A stretch of 48,053 bases of DNA. It comes from a virus. The stretch spans positions 1-48,053 of the IMG/VR virus record IMGVR_UViG_3300043119_000523; one strand, written 5' to 3'. Each line of letters begins with the position of its first letter. The first letter of the stretch is position 1. The notes beneath the pieces were generated by a model. The model was given only the letters and a program-made list of their open reading frames with translations. It was not told where the DNA came from and ran no database searches. This document shows, piece after piece, positions 22,150 to 30,406 of this stretch. The position numbers and the translations under genes were made by a program.

Positions 22150-22505
22150 CGGTGGGACAAGAATTTAATAATCGAGTCCCACCAGCCGACCATGGCTGCC
22201 GCCCAGCCAAGAAGGATGCCGCCCGTAACCCACAGGACTCGCCCGAGCTTCCGCGCCCCGACAACCTGAGTCTTGTACGAAACAAATTCCGCAACTGTAG
22301 GTGACATGGCCGTGATAGCGTGTTCGAGCTTTTCAACTCGGTTCTCGATCTTATCGACCTTGCCATCAGTCTGTTCAAGCTTACTGTAAATGCGTTCCCG
22401 AGATACAGCTGACGACTGCCGTTCCATACGCATAGTTTCGTCAATGCTTTTCAGCCGGTCGAGAATAAGCAACGTCGCGCTGTCCCCGTGGAAATCATCT
22501 ACCAT
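22146..22505 (-). CDS. Coiled-coil membrane-anchored protein, candidate holin, 119 aa
   Basis: ATG at 22505 follows AAAGGAACTATT; an earlier in-frame start at 22577 lacks a site. A central coiled coil (SKLEQTDGKVDKIENRVEKL) leads to one C-terminal membrane segment (VLWVTGGILLGWAAAMVGWW) and a short basic end. The layout recalls DUF1515-like proteins of rhizobial phages. Last gene of the late operon, next to the spanins, so a holin or regulator of lysis is likely; this is inference. Confidence 0.6.
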   Translation of the reverse strand: MVDDFHGDSATLLILDRLKSIDETMRMERQSSAVSRERIYSKLEQTDGKVDKIENRVEKLEHAITAMSPTVAEFVSYKTQVVGARKLGRVLWVTGGILLGWAAAMVGWWDSIIKFLSHR

Positions 22506-22515
22506 AATAGTTCCT

Positions 22516-22728
22516 TTACTTTTTACAAAGCTTATCACGCTGGCATTGGGCATTATGTGCCACAACCTGACCGGCAAACGCCCGGTCCTCGGCCACGATG
22601 AAGGTACGAGTTGCAGCGCTCGGCGTCAGGCGAGAATAGCCGGCACCGTCATTCACACCGCCCGTTACGCCACACCCCGCCAAGCTCGCGGCAAAGCTCA
22701 GCAGCAGACATACGCGAAACATTTTCAT
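22516..22728 (-). CDS. Rz1-like outer-membrane lipoprotein spanin, 70 aa
   Basis: N-terminal signal LLLSFAASLAGC is a lipobox signal peptide, predicting lipidation at Cys19. It overlaps the i-spanin gene in another frame by 80 bases, the classic nested Rz/Rz1 layout. The mature part is ~52 residues but not proline-rich, so the o-spanin call rests mainly on lipobox and position. Confidence 0.7.
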   Translation of the reverse strand: MKMFRVCLLLSFAASLAGCGVTGGVNDGAGYSRLTPSAATRTFIVAEDRAFAGQVVAHNAQCQRDKLCKK

Positions 22729-22882
22729 TGACCTTATCCCTTTCTGTCATCTGTTCGAGTAGCTCTTTTCGGGCCTCAGCCTTCGCCGCAGCTTTCGCAT
22801 CATGTTGGCCCTTAATGTAGAGGCCTGTGGCGGCGCCGATTATTGCCAGCACGACGCCGGCGTAAAGATAAGGCTTAAGCAT
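22649..22882 (-). CDS. Rz-like inner-membrane spanin, 77 aa
   Basis: N-terminal anchor (LYAGVVLAIIGAATGLYI), then a charged coiled coil (AAAKAEARKELLEQMTERDK), then a Cys-containing end (AAELCRELGGVWRNGRCE). ATG at 22882 follows AGGAAGGCGGTGGCCG and overlaps the endolysin end by 8 bases. Together with the overlapping lipoprotein it forms the envelope-spanning complex that fuses membranes at lysis. Shorter than lambda Rz (153 aa). Confidence 0.75.
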   Translation of the reverse strand: MLKPYLYAGVVLAIIGAATGLYIKGQHDAKAAAKAEARKELLEQMTERDKVNENVSRMSAAELCRELGGVWRNGRCE

Positions 22883-23690
22883 CGGCCACCGCCTTCCTGA
22901 TAGAACGGACGCGGCGCACCAGCCACTCGCCGAACAGAAGAACGACAAGTACCCCTGTGATAGCAAAGCCGGCGACGATCAGGAGCTTTTCAGTATCCAT
23001 GCCGGAGAGCCAGGAGCCAAGGCCGGCAAGCGCGCCACCTGCACCGAAGATAGAAGTCAGCCAGTTGGTCTTCTGCCGAACTTCCTTCTCAACTTTTTCC
23101 GGCACGACAGGATGATCGACCTTGACGATTTCTTTCGGCTGACCTTCGGCATGGCGCTTGCGAACTTCAGCAAGAACTTCCCGAACACGGCTGGCTTTCA
23201 CGGCGGCGTGCTGCCCTCCGTAATGACCCTTGTTGGCAGTGGTTGGAAAGCTTGCCCACTCCTTCGCCAGGTTATTGATGAGGGTGTCTTCCTTCATCCG
23301 CCCCGCTAGGTACTTGTCGATGCCGCGGACGCCGAGGAGGTAGCATGCCATTTCATCCTGACAGGTTGCGTCGAACTTTCGTTCCGCCGGGTACTGATCT
23401 GGCAAAGCCTTGCGAATGTTCCTGGCCGTGGTCCTGACAATCTGGTACCGCCCACAAGCCGAAGACTTCCAGTTGTTGTCTGGGTCACGCAACATGAGAG
23501 TCTGAAAGGCATCAAGCTCTTTCAGGGTCATATCGACAAGGACCACGTCTTTGCCCTTGCCTTTTGTCTTAACGCCATCGGCCATCTTGCCGTAAGCCAG
23601 CGTTTCGTTGTAGCCGTCGCCCTTGTCGGTTCCCTCGGTGAAACCGATAAGGTCAAGTAGTGGACGATAAACGTAGAATTTATCAGTCAT
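22875..23690 (-). CDS. Endolysin (GH104-like muramidase) with C-terminal membrane domain, 271 aa
   Basis: Residues ~5-170 match lambda-R-type lysozymes: LIGFTEGTDKGDGYNETLAYG containing the catalytic Glu, SSACGRYQIVRTTARNI, then CQDEMACYLL. A Pro/Glu linker leads to a C-terminal region with two membrane segments (IFGAGGALAGLGSWLSG and LLIVAGFAITGVLVVLLFGE) and a basic end. ATG 23690 follows AGGAGAAGTAAA. Soluble endolysins rarely carry a C-terminal membrane hairpin; it may tether the enzyme or combine pinholin-like and lytic roles. Confidence 0.85.
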   Translation of the reverse strand: MTDKFYVYRPLLDLIGFTEGTDKGDGYNETLAYGKMADGVKTKGKGKDVVLVDMTLKELDAFQTLMLRDPDNNWKSSACGRYQIVRTTARNIRKALPDQYPAERKFDATCQDEMACYLLGVRGIDKYLAGRMKEDTLINNLAKEWASFPTTANKGHYGGQHAAVKASRVREVLAEVRKRHAEGQPKEIVKVDHPVVPEKVEKEVRQKTNWLTSIFGAGGALAGLGSWLSGMDTEKLLIVAGFAITGVLVVLLFGEWLVRRVRSIRKAVADA

Positions 23691-23736
23691 TTTACTTCTC
23701 CTATCATTGAGGTTACACATCAAAGTTAGTAACTAA

Positions 23737-23838
23737 TTACGTAAGGTTTCCGGTGATACCAGCTCCCGTAGAGGTGCCGGAAATTGCTGTGGTATAACCA
23801 GAAAGATCACAACCGTTGATGATGTTATCCTTATCCAT
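23737..23838 (-). CDS. Small ORF after the tail fibre, 33 aa
   Basis: A 33-codon frame begins ATG 23838 just after the tail fibre stop and ends 46 bases before the endolysin. The sequence NIINGCDLSGYTTAISGTST with a Gly/Thr-rich end resembles a beta-helix rung or fibre tip. AGGA is too close to the ATG to be a good site, so translation may rely on coupling. It could be a small tip or assembly protein, a remnant of a longer fibre, or noncoding. Confidence 0.35.
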   Translation of the reverse strand: MDKDNIINGCDLSGYTTAISGTSTGAGITGNLT

Positions 23839-23845
23839 TCCTAAA

Positions 23846-26800
23846 TTATGCTTGCTGATTACCCGCTGAGTATGCAGCATTGCTCTGTGTACCTCCAAAT
23901 GCGGCGGTGACGTTTCCACGGAACCTGTTACCCCATACCCATCCGTTACCAGACCCGGTGTTATTTGTTACACCATAACGCTGGTTGTTAGAACCATCGG
24001 GGCCTACGCCGATATAATTGCCCGTAATAACAAAGTCTATGACCCCTGTCTCAAGGCGGATACCATCACCAGTAGTTCGTGCGCCGTTATTGATGATGTC
24101 ACAGCCAGTCACCGTAAGACGCCCGCCGACAACACGGATGCCGTCGCGCCCATTCCCGCGAATAGTGGAGTTGGCTATTTTGAGCCTACCCGTAAACGAG
24201 GAGGCCATATAGACGCCGTCGTCGCCACCGTCTGTTGACATATACATAGTGTCAAGTCTTACATCATCCCCGTAAATCGCGCGAACCGCGTTACCCTGAC
24301 CGTTCTCGAACCCGCCGCCAATAACGGAGATAAACTTAGGGCTAGACCATGACGGATCAGTACGATCGAGGACTAGGCCGTGCTTACCGTACAGGATCGC
24401 ACAGTTTATGAACTTGACGCTGTGGCACTTACCATTGAGGTAAATGACATTCCCGTCTGGGTTAGCCGCCCCGCCAAAGTTGCACTGGATGAACTCCGGG
24501 GCATCGCAGCCATGTGTTGCATCCGGGCCACCGCCCATACTCACGACAGCACTACCAAGCGCATCCTTGAATGTGCAACGGATAAACGCGAGCGATAGTG
24601 TGTTCTCGATCTTGAGCCCGCAGTATCCACCAGAAGTCTCTACCTGCTCGAACAGGATTTTGTCACAGCCACCATTGTTTGTGCCTATGCCGATTAGGTA
24701 GCCTGATGTATCGCCACCAGAGCCAACCACCTTGAACTGCCTGAATGTAGACTTGGAAGCATTCTCAAAGCGAATGCCTTTATTAGCAGCAAATCGTAAC
24801 TTAGTGCCGGCCTGACCTTCAATTCGGATTGGTTTGTTCACTACCACATCATTTGCGCAGTAATATGTCTTATTCGCAAACACACAAGCACCCCCGGAAG
24901 CTACTGCTGCGATCATAGCAGTGATTGCTGCGGTATCATCAGTGGCGTCGTTACCAACTGCGCCGTACGCTTCCGGTGTTACCCAAGGCGTACGGGTTTC
25001 AACGTAATCTGTGTTGGCCAGCTTCTTCCACCCGCGCCAACCGTCGATGCCGCTGCGGAAATAGACCTGATCAGGGTCGGTGTAAGCCTGAGCAAGTTGG
25101 AAGCCTCTGCCGTTGTCCCCGATCTGGATGATCTGATGGTTCAGCCCGTTGCCGCCGTTGGAAGGGCCATTAGACAGTGCGCCGTCCTGACGGTAGAAGC
25201 CACTCTCGTTCGGCAGTGCGCTTGCGTCGAAGCCGTAGAGGTTCGTCTGACCACGCAGGAGGTCAAGCCGTCCCGCAACACTTCCGCCGTTGTATGTCAC
25301 CTGTCCGGCACTATAGTCGCCCGACGAAGGCACCACTGCCCCGGTACGGCCCGCGAACGACGATACACTCTGGGCTGCCAGATCGGCAACAGCCGTGCGC
25401 ACATAGGCCGTCGTGGCAATTTGCGTGGTGTTGGTGCCGACTGCCGCTGTGGGCGCGGTCGGGGTGCCGGTCAAAACAGGAGATACCAGTGGTGCTTTTG
25501 CATCTAGGGCCAAAGCAACGGTCGTCGCGCCGTAGGTAATTTGCGTGGCGTTATAGTCGCCGTTTGCCGAGACGACGGCGCCGGTACGACCAAACACCGA
25601 GTTGACCGCATTGGAGCTCGGGATGCGCTGCCATGCCGTCCCGTTGGACCTCAGCTGATCGCCAATCGCAAAAGCCGTACTGGAGCCGGTGACGGATTGC
25701 GTCCCGGTGACGGATTGCGTCCCGGCGACACTGACAATGTAGTAATCCCCGTTGGTGCTGGGCGTGGTGGTGAGGGCCGGAGTGTTGGTGCTGGCGTTCC
25801 ATGCGCCCTTGTAGCTGCCGGATATCGGGAGGTACGAAGAAGGCACAAGGTTGTCCGCGCCAAGCGGCGCATATCCGTTGGCAACGCCTTTGTTGTTCTG
25901 CGTCTCAACGTCGCCAGCCCCGGAGACCTCCGGCCTCGTTGAAAATCCGATCTTTCCAGTCGCCCCGTTCAATGTGAATCGAGGGCTCCCGCCAGACCAC
26001 AGCTCGACGCCGCCAGGATTTGAAGCGTTTGTCGGACCGCGAGCCACTACGCCACCAGAGCCGCCAACCTGCGCAACTGCGGTCGTTCCGCCCCCAATAA
26101 TGACGCGACTGCTATCCGCCTGTCCAAAAATGGTGTCCAGCCCACGCACATTGGCGGTGTACGTGTCGGCAAAACGAGCAGATGCGGAGCCTATGTTGCG
26201 GACATTATCCACAAGGGGGACAAGGCTTGAACCGACATTCGCAATTGTCACGCCACCGTTGGCGCGATCTATGCGAAACGGGGTGTCGATATACGCCCCA
26301 GCATCACTGTAGCGGTCAAACTGAATGTTGCTTCCTGCATTCGACCCGCTTTCCGCCGCACTGCTCAACCGGATACGAAAACGCGAGCTTGTGCCGCTAC
26401 GGAAATCAATGATCCGATCCGAGCCGACAGCCCCGGCGATATTAATACGAGCGTTGCTGGCGGCCTCAGCCCCAACATTAATCTGTCGAAACCAGCCTGA
26501 CAGCCATGCATTCAGGACGGAGCCAAGCGAGCGGTAGTTAGTCGCATCGGGTACTACATCACCCGCCAGCGTACCTCCAGTCTTGTCGAATTTTGTGGCC
26601 GCGAGTCCCGTTACCTGAGCTTGGAGCTTGCCCACAGCAGAAAGCACGCTATCGGTGGCAGCGATAGCCGTATTGGTGGCGACAGACAGCCCGGCCAGCA
26701 CAGTATCGCGCACGCGGGCGGCTGTGTGGTACAGATTAGAGACGCCTTCGGCTACTTCGTCTGTCGATCCGGGCGAGGCGACAATTTCTACATATGACGA

Positions 26801-27907
26801 CCCTGCCCAACGATATTGATTGTTGGTGGCGAGTACGACGTAAATTTTCCCTGCCTCGCCCGTTACCGGGAGAGAAGCATAGTCTGCTACTTCCAGAACA
26901 TCATCCACATAGGACGGCAGATGTACGGCGGGCACCTTACCATCAGCGCCGAGGGCTGCAACGCCGTTTGCCGCTCCCTTTTCAGTGAGAGCAATCCTTC
27001 CCGCCAAGGCTGATGTGAGCGAAGCATTATCCGGAAGAGCCCCGAGCTTGGTCCTTTCATCCCCACTCATGATTTTTGCGGTCGTAGTCTCCACCAGAAC
27101 GGACACGGCGTCACCCGGCTGCACTGCGCTATCCGCCGTCGTCCCTTGCGCTGCCGTAGCAAATGCCGTTGATGGCTCTACCGCCGCCGTTCCGAGGCCA
27201 AGGTTAGTTCGCGATGTGGCAACATCAGCGACATCGGACAAGTTCGCGGACTTGGCCATTTTTAACGCGGCTATACCTATGACGGCATCAAGGGCCGTCT
27301 CTGCTCCTGCCCGAGCATCCTCAGCTCCTGCTTGCGCACCCTCCGCCCCCGCTTGTGCCGCCTCTGCGGCAAGTTGTGCGGCGTAAGCTGCCGCAGCCCT
27401 TTCGCTATCAGGCAGCTTGTTTTCGAGGCCGGTTCCATCGCCATTCCAGCCGATCAACATACCGGCGACGGGAAACAGTTCATAGTTTCCTTCGTATCCA
27501 ATACCCACGGAGAAGGTCCGATTGACGCGGTCCTGGATCTGCTGGACTTGCCGCGTCGTATTGTCGAACTGGTCTTCGATCGCGCTCAAATACAGCGTGC
27601 CGGAATTGTAAACGTCCGTCTGCTGCTCATACGGCATGTTGCTTTCGATGACGAGGCGGTGAGTGGAGGCAAGCGGAGTACCGCTGAGGGGATACGTAAC
27701 CACGCCACCCTCTTCGACGCCAAGGCCCGAAATAGAGTAATCAACATCGACGGTCAGATCGGTCCTGACACCCGTTGCGATCTCGATAAGGTAGACGAGG
27801 AACTGCGGATCATCGACAGTTCCAGGGATCATGAACGTGTAGGGAAAGGTGGTGGTTACGCCATTACCAGAGCTGAAAGTGAAGCGGTCTTGAGCCGGAA
27901 CTGTCAT
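23846..27907 (-). CDS. Tail fibre/tailspike with T7-gp17-like N-terminus and beta-helix C-terminus, 1353 aa
   Basis: N-terminal ~150 residues match the T7 gp17 tail-attachment domain (QDRFTFSSGNGVTTTFPYTF, later YLSAIEDQFDNTTRQVQQIQ). An Ala/Gly/Glu coiled-coil stretch near residues 170-210 follows, then modular fibre segments with two related FGRTGAVV...GDY...VTYGG blocks, and a knob-like region (GFYRQDGALSNG...WRGWKKLAN). The C-terminal ~330 residues start WVTPEAYGAVGNDATDDTAA and form a pectate-lyase-type right-handed beta-helix, the usual host-polysaccharide-binding or depolymerising part. ATG 27907 follows GAGGAGTTCCCC. Receptor unknown. Confidence 0.9.
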   Translation of the reverse strand: MTVPAQDRFTFSSGNGVTTTFPYTFMIPGTVDDPQFLVYLIEIATGVRTDLTVDVDYSISGLGVEEGGVVTYPLSGTPLASTHRLVIESNMPYEQQTDVYNSGTLYLSAIEDQFDNTTRQVQQIQDRVNRTFSVGIGYEGNYELFPVAGMLIGWNGDGTGLENKLPDSERAAAAYAAQLAAEAAQAGAEGAQAGAEDARAGAETALDAVIGIAALKMAKSANLSDVADVATSRTNLGLGTAAVEPSTAFATAAQGTTADSAVQPGDAVSVLVETTTAKIMSGDERTKLGALPDNASLTSALAGRIALTEKGAANGVAALGADGKVPAVHLPSYVDDVLEVADYASLPVTGEAGKIYVVLATNNQYRWAGSSYVEIVASPGSTDEVAEGVSNLYHTAARVRDTVLAGLSVATNTAIAATDSVLSAVGKLQAQVTGLAATKFDKTGGTLAGDVVPDATNYRSLGSVLNAWLSGWFRQINVGAEAASNARINIAGAVGSDRIIDFRSGTSSRFRIRLSSAAESGSNAGSNIQFDRYSDAGAYIDTPFRIDRANGGVTIANVGSSLVPLVDNVRNIGSASARFADTYTANVRGLDTIFGQADSSRVIIGGGTTAVAQVGGSGGVVARGPTNASNPGGVELWSGGSPRFTLNGATGKIGFSTRPEVSGAGDVETQNNKGVANGYAPLGADNLVPSSYLPISGSYKGAWNASTNTPALTTTPSTNGDYYIVSVAGTQSVTGTQSVTGSSTAFAIGDQLRSNGTAWQRIPSSNAVNSVFGRTGAVVSANGDYNATQITYGATTVALALDAKAPLVSPVLTGTPTAPTAAVGTNTTQIATTAYVRTAVADLAAQSVSSFAGRTGAVVPSSGDYSAGQVTYNGGSVAGRLDLLRGQTNLYGFDASALPNESGFYRQDGALSNGPSNGGNGLNHQIIQIGDNGRGFQLAQAYTDPDQVYFRSGIDGWRGWKKLANTDYVETRTPWVTPEAYGAVGNDATDDTAAITAMIAAVASGGACVFANKTYYCANDVVVNKPIRIEGQAGTKLRFAANKGIRFENASKSTFRQFKVVGSGGDTSGYLIGIGTNNGGCDKILFEQVETSGGYCGLKIENTLSLAFIRCTFKDALGSAVVSMGGGPDATHGCDAPEFIQCNFGGAANPDGNVIYLNGKCHSVKFINCAILYGKHGLVLDRTDPSWSSPKFISVIGGGFENGQGNAVRAIYGDDVRLDTMYMSTDGGDDGVYMASSFTGRLKIANSTIRGNGRDGIRVVGGRLTVTGCDIINNGARTTGDGIRLETGVIDFVITGNYIGVGPDGSNNQRYGVTNNTGSGNGWVWGNRFRGNVTAAFGGTQSNAAYSAGNQQA
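25686..25721. repeat. 18-bp tandem duplication in tail fibre gene
   Basis: CCGGTGACGGATTGCGTC occurs twice head-to-tail (25686-25703, 25704-25721), encoding a doubled TQSVTG on the minus strand. In-frame, so a tolerated slip in a flexible fibre segment. Confidence 0.75.
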
Positions 27908-27931
27908 GGGGAACTCCTCGGTTTATGTGTG

Positions 27932-27960
27932 ACTCTAGCACAATCGTGGGTTGATGGCAA
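27932..27960 (-). promoter_or_regulatory. Possible promoter before tail fibre gene
   Basis: On the minus strand TTGCCA (27955-27960) and TAGAGT (27932-27937) are 17 bases apart, in the only sizeable gap of the late operon. It would give the tail fibre and lysis genes an extra start. Four of six -10 bases match consensus. Confidence 0.4.
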
Positions 27961-27962
27961 CG

Positions 27963-27982
27963 GGCCAGCTTTACGGCTGGCC
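27963..27982 (-). terminator. Hairpin at end of internal virion protein gene
   Basis: GGCCAGC (27963-27969) and GCTGGCC (27976-27982) form a perfect 7-bp stem with the stop codon of the 27971-30406 gene in the loop. No T-run, so probably an mRNA-stabilising or partial-termination element before the tail fibre gene. Confidence 0.4.
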
Positions 27983-30406
27983 AATCGCGGCGCCAAAATT
28001 AGGCCCTCTTACAGGCGATGTTTCACCAACAGGCCAGAAGGGACGATTGCCATTTTCCTTGGCCTTACGGCTTTCAAATTGTTTCATCCTGCGGTAAGCT
28101 TGCGGGTCAGCCGACTGCATGATCTGGTCCCACATGGAACGCTGGAGAATAAGCTTAGTCTGCCACCAGTTGGAACCGGGGATGAGCTTCGAGCCAAGTT
28201 TGATTGCTTCGCCCGCCGGATTGGCCCTCGGATCACCGCCGATCATCGCACCGGTTTCTTTGAAGAGGTTAAGTGTATCATCGATGGTCTGTGGGACTGG
28301 TCCGCCGAGAGCCGCTTCCAGGCCGTTGACGACCAAGTCCCCCATGAGGCCGAAGGTGCCGCCATTGATAGCGGCCTTGGCCCAGAAAGCTGGCTCGGTC
28401 ATATCTTCAAAATCGCGGCCATTGGCAACTGCTTTGGTCTGCGTGATGAAGGCGCCGCCGAGGACCGTGAAAGCGGCGAAGGAGCCGAGGTAAGCCAAGC
28501 GTCCCTGTGTCGTAGAGCGCTGCATCATTTCCCTGCCATACAACGTATACATCAGGACTGGGAAGGTTTTGACCATACCAACTACGTTAAGCAATTCGCC
28601 GCGCAGCGTACCAGGGTTAACGCCCTTGCCCATCGTAGCTAGGACTCGGTAGTCGGCCGTCGGCACAGCTACGTTAGTCGTGTCGAGGATCATGTCCTGG
28701 AACTTGTCCGCAACACGGCGCTCAGCTGCGGTAGTGGCGTTGAAGAACAGGTCGTTGGGGCGGAGCAAATGAGCACCCTCGGGATCATGGACCGGCGTCT
28801 TCCTGAACAAGTCCCAATCGGCTTCAGTAATACCGTAGCGTTCAAGCATCCGAGTGAAGGGAAGTTGATCCCACCGCTTGCCTGAATGGTCCGCAAACAT
28901 GCCCATAGTCTCCATGCCCCATGCCCACTTCGCCGCCTGGGTATGCGGGGTCAGGAGCGTGGCGCGGAAGGTTACGTCACTGACGCGGCGGGCCACGGCA
29001 TTCCCCATCATGGGGCCGAAGTAGCGCTGATAGCTGGATGCCACGGCCATCGCCGACTCAGCTACAAGCCCACTGCGGATTGCGAGCTTGCGACCTTGCT
29101 TGTCGAGAGGGTTCATGTATTTCAAATACCCGCGCATATGCTTGATGCCCGGCAGTTGGTTCATGAGGGCTGTATGCCGAGCGAAGCCGAGGTCGCCCAT
29201 TGCCGAGAGGAAAGCTGAGCCGAGAGCCTGGGCGCCAACAAGCGTCCGAATGGTAGCTGGCGTGGTTGCAGCCATATTCTCCTCGCCATTAAGCACGCGA
29301 CGAGAGTGGATGTTGAATTGTTCCTGAAGGGAGTCGTTGGCGTAATTGGCCAGTGACTCATTCGAGCGGCCCTTCAATGGGGCAGTGCCCTGGGCTTTTG
29401 TAAGGTCTGCTGCATGGCGCTCCATTGTATGGCGTGTGAAGGCGAGGCCAGCGTCTGGGTTAGGGCCGAAGACCTTCATCGACGCAATGTTCCCTGCCAT
29501 AGACTCGATCTGGCCGATGAACTGCTGGAAGAAATTGCCACGCCCATACCGCTCGGACATTTCAAGCCAAGCATCAGGGCCTTTGTAGTACAAGAACCTC
29601 TCACGGGAAAGTTCTGTAGCAAGGCTGCCGACGCCGCGCCCACGCCCTGGTTCGCGCTTGCTATAGCCATCGGTAATGATGGTCTGGTAGACAGTTCGGA
29701 GGATCTTCTCGCGCTGCGCCTGTGGAATATACTTCCCATCATACTCCATCACGTCCCAATCAAGCACACCCTCGCGAAGATGATCGGCCACCCACTTGTC
29801 CTCGCCGGCCATGCGAAGTTTCAGGCGATCGTGGATCTGCGGCAGTCTGCGATTGGGATTTTCGTGGATCGAGGCGCCGAACGCATTCGCGCGCTTACGC
29901 AGATATTCTTCAACAGCGAGAGCCTCCTTCGCAAGTGCCTTAGCATCTGCGTTGCCGGTGCTTTTCCCAAATACCTCGTAGATAGCGTCGCGCATATCAG
30001 CCGTGGACTGGCGAAGCCCGGCAAGTTTCGGGCCGTACTTTTCCAGGTTCTCTACGAAAAGGGAACCGGCCCTACCTATTTCAGTGTGCTTCGCCGACTC
30101 CAGCTTGTGGGAAAGATCATCCACAATACCCTGGAAATCCTTCCCACGCTTTGCCTTAGTGATGATACCGTGAAGCTCATGCTCCCGCCTGATTTGGTTA
30201 ATGCGCTGCCAGCGCTTGTCGGCAGTGCGGGCGTCGATAGCTTTGACGGCTTCCATCGAAGCGAAGTCAGCGGCGGCGGAACCTTCCAGGCCATCGTCAG
30301 CGGCTTTGAGAAGTGCGGCCTCGTAAGCATCAGTTGCCTCCTTCACCTTCTTCTCACTGATAGCCCCGGTCTTTTGCGCGGTCAGGATGCAATCGATAAA
30401 GCTCAT
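27971..30406 (-). CDS. Internal virion protein (distal), 811 aa
   Basis: Large, mostly helical protein in the position of the ejected core proteins of BPP-1-like and T7-like podoviruses. Charged N-terminal helical region (~residues 1-250), LVGAQALGSAFLSAMGDLGF near the centre and AYLGSFAAFTVLGGAFITQT, moderately hydrophobic segments that could insert in the cell envelope during DNA ejection. Start ATG 30406 follows AGGAGCTGTGCACT in an ATGA overlap. Ends with Gly/Pro-rich ATGQP-like tail (FGAAIGQP). Confidence 0.75.
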   Translation of the reverse strand: MSFIDCILTAQKTGAISEKKVKEATDAYEAALLKAADDGLEGSAAADFASMEAVKAIDARTADKRWQRINQIRREHELHGIITKAKRGKDFQGIVDDLSHKLESAKHTEIGRAGSLFVENLEKYGPKLAGLRQSTADMRDAIYEVFGKSTGNADAKALAKEALAVEEYLRKRANAFGASIHENPNRRLPQIHDRLKLRMAGEDKWVADHLREGVLDWDVMEYDGKYIPQAQREKILRTVYQTIITDGYSKREPGRGRGVGSLATELSRERFLYYKGPDAWLEMSERYGRGNFFQQFIGQIESMAGNIASMKVFGPNPDAGLAFTRHTMERHAADLTKAQGTAPLKGRSNESLANYANDSLQEQFNIHSRRVLNGEENMAATTPATIRTLVGAQALGSAFLSAMGDLGFARHTALMNQLPGIKHMRGYLKYMNPLDKQGRKLAIRSGLVAESAMAVASSYQRYFGPMMGNAVARRVSDVTFRATLLTPHTQAAKWAWGMETMGMFADHSGKRWDQLPFTRMLERYGITEADWDLFRKTPVHDPEGAHLLRPNDLFFNATTAAERRVADKFQDMILDTTNVAVPTADYRVLATMGKGVNPGTLRGELLNVVGMVKTFPVLMYTLYGREMMQRSTTQGRLAYLGSFAAFTVLGGAFITQTKAVANGRDFEDMTEPAFWAKAAINGGTFGLMGDLVVNGLEAALGGPVPQTIDDTLNLFKETGAMIGGDPRANPAGEAIKLGSKLIPGSNWWQTKLILQRSMWDQIMQSADPQAYRRMKQFESRKAKENGNRPFWPVGETSPVRGPNFGAAIGQP

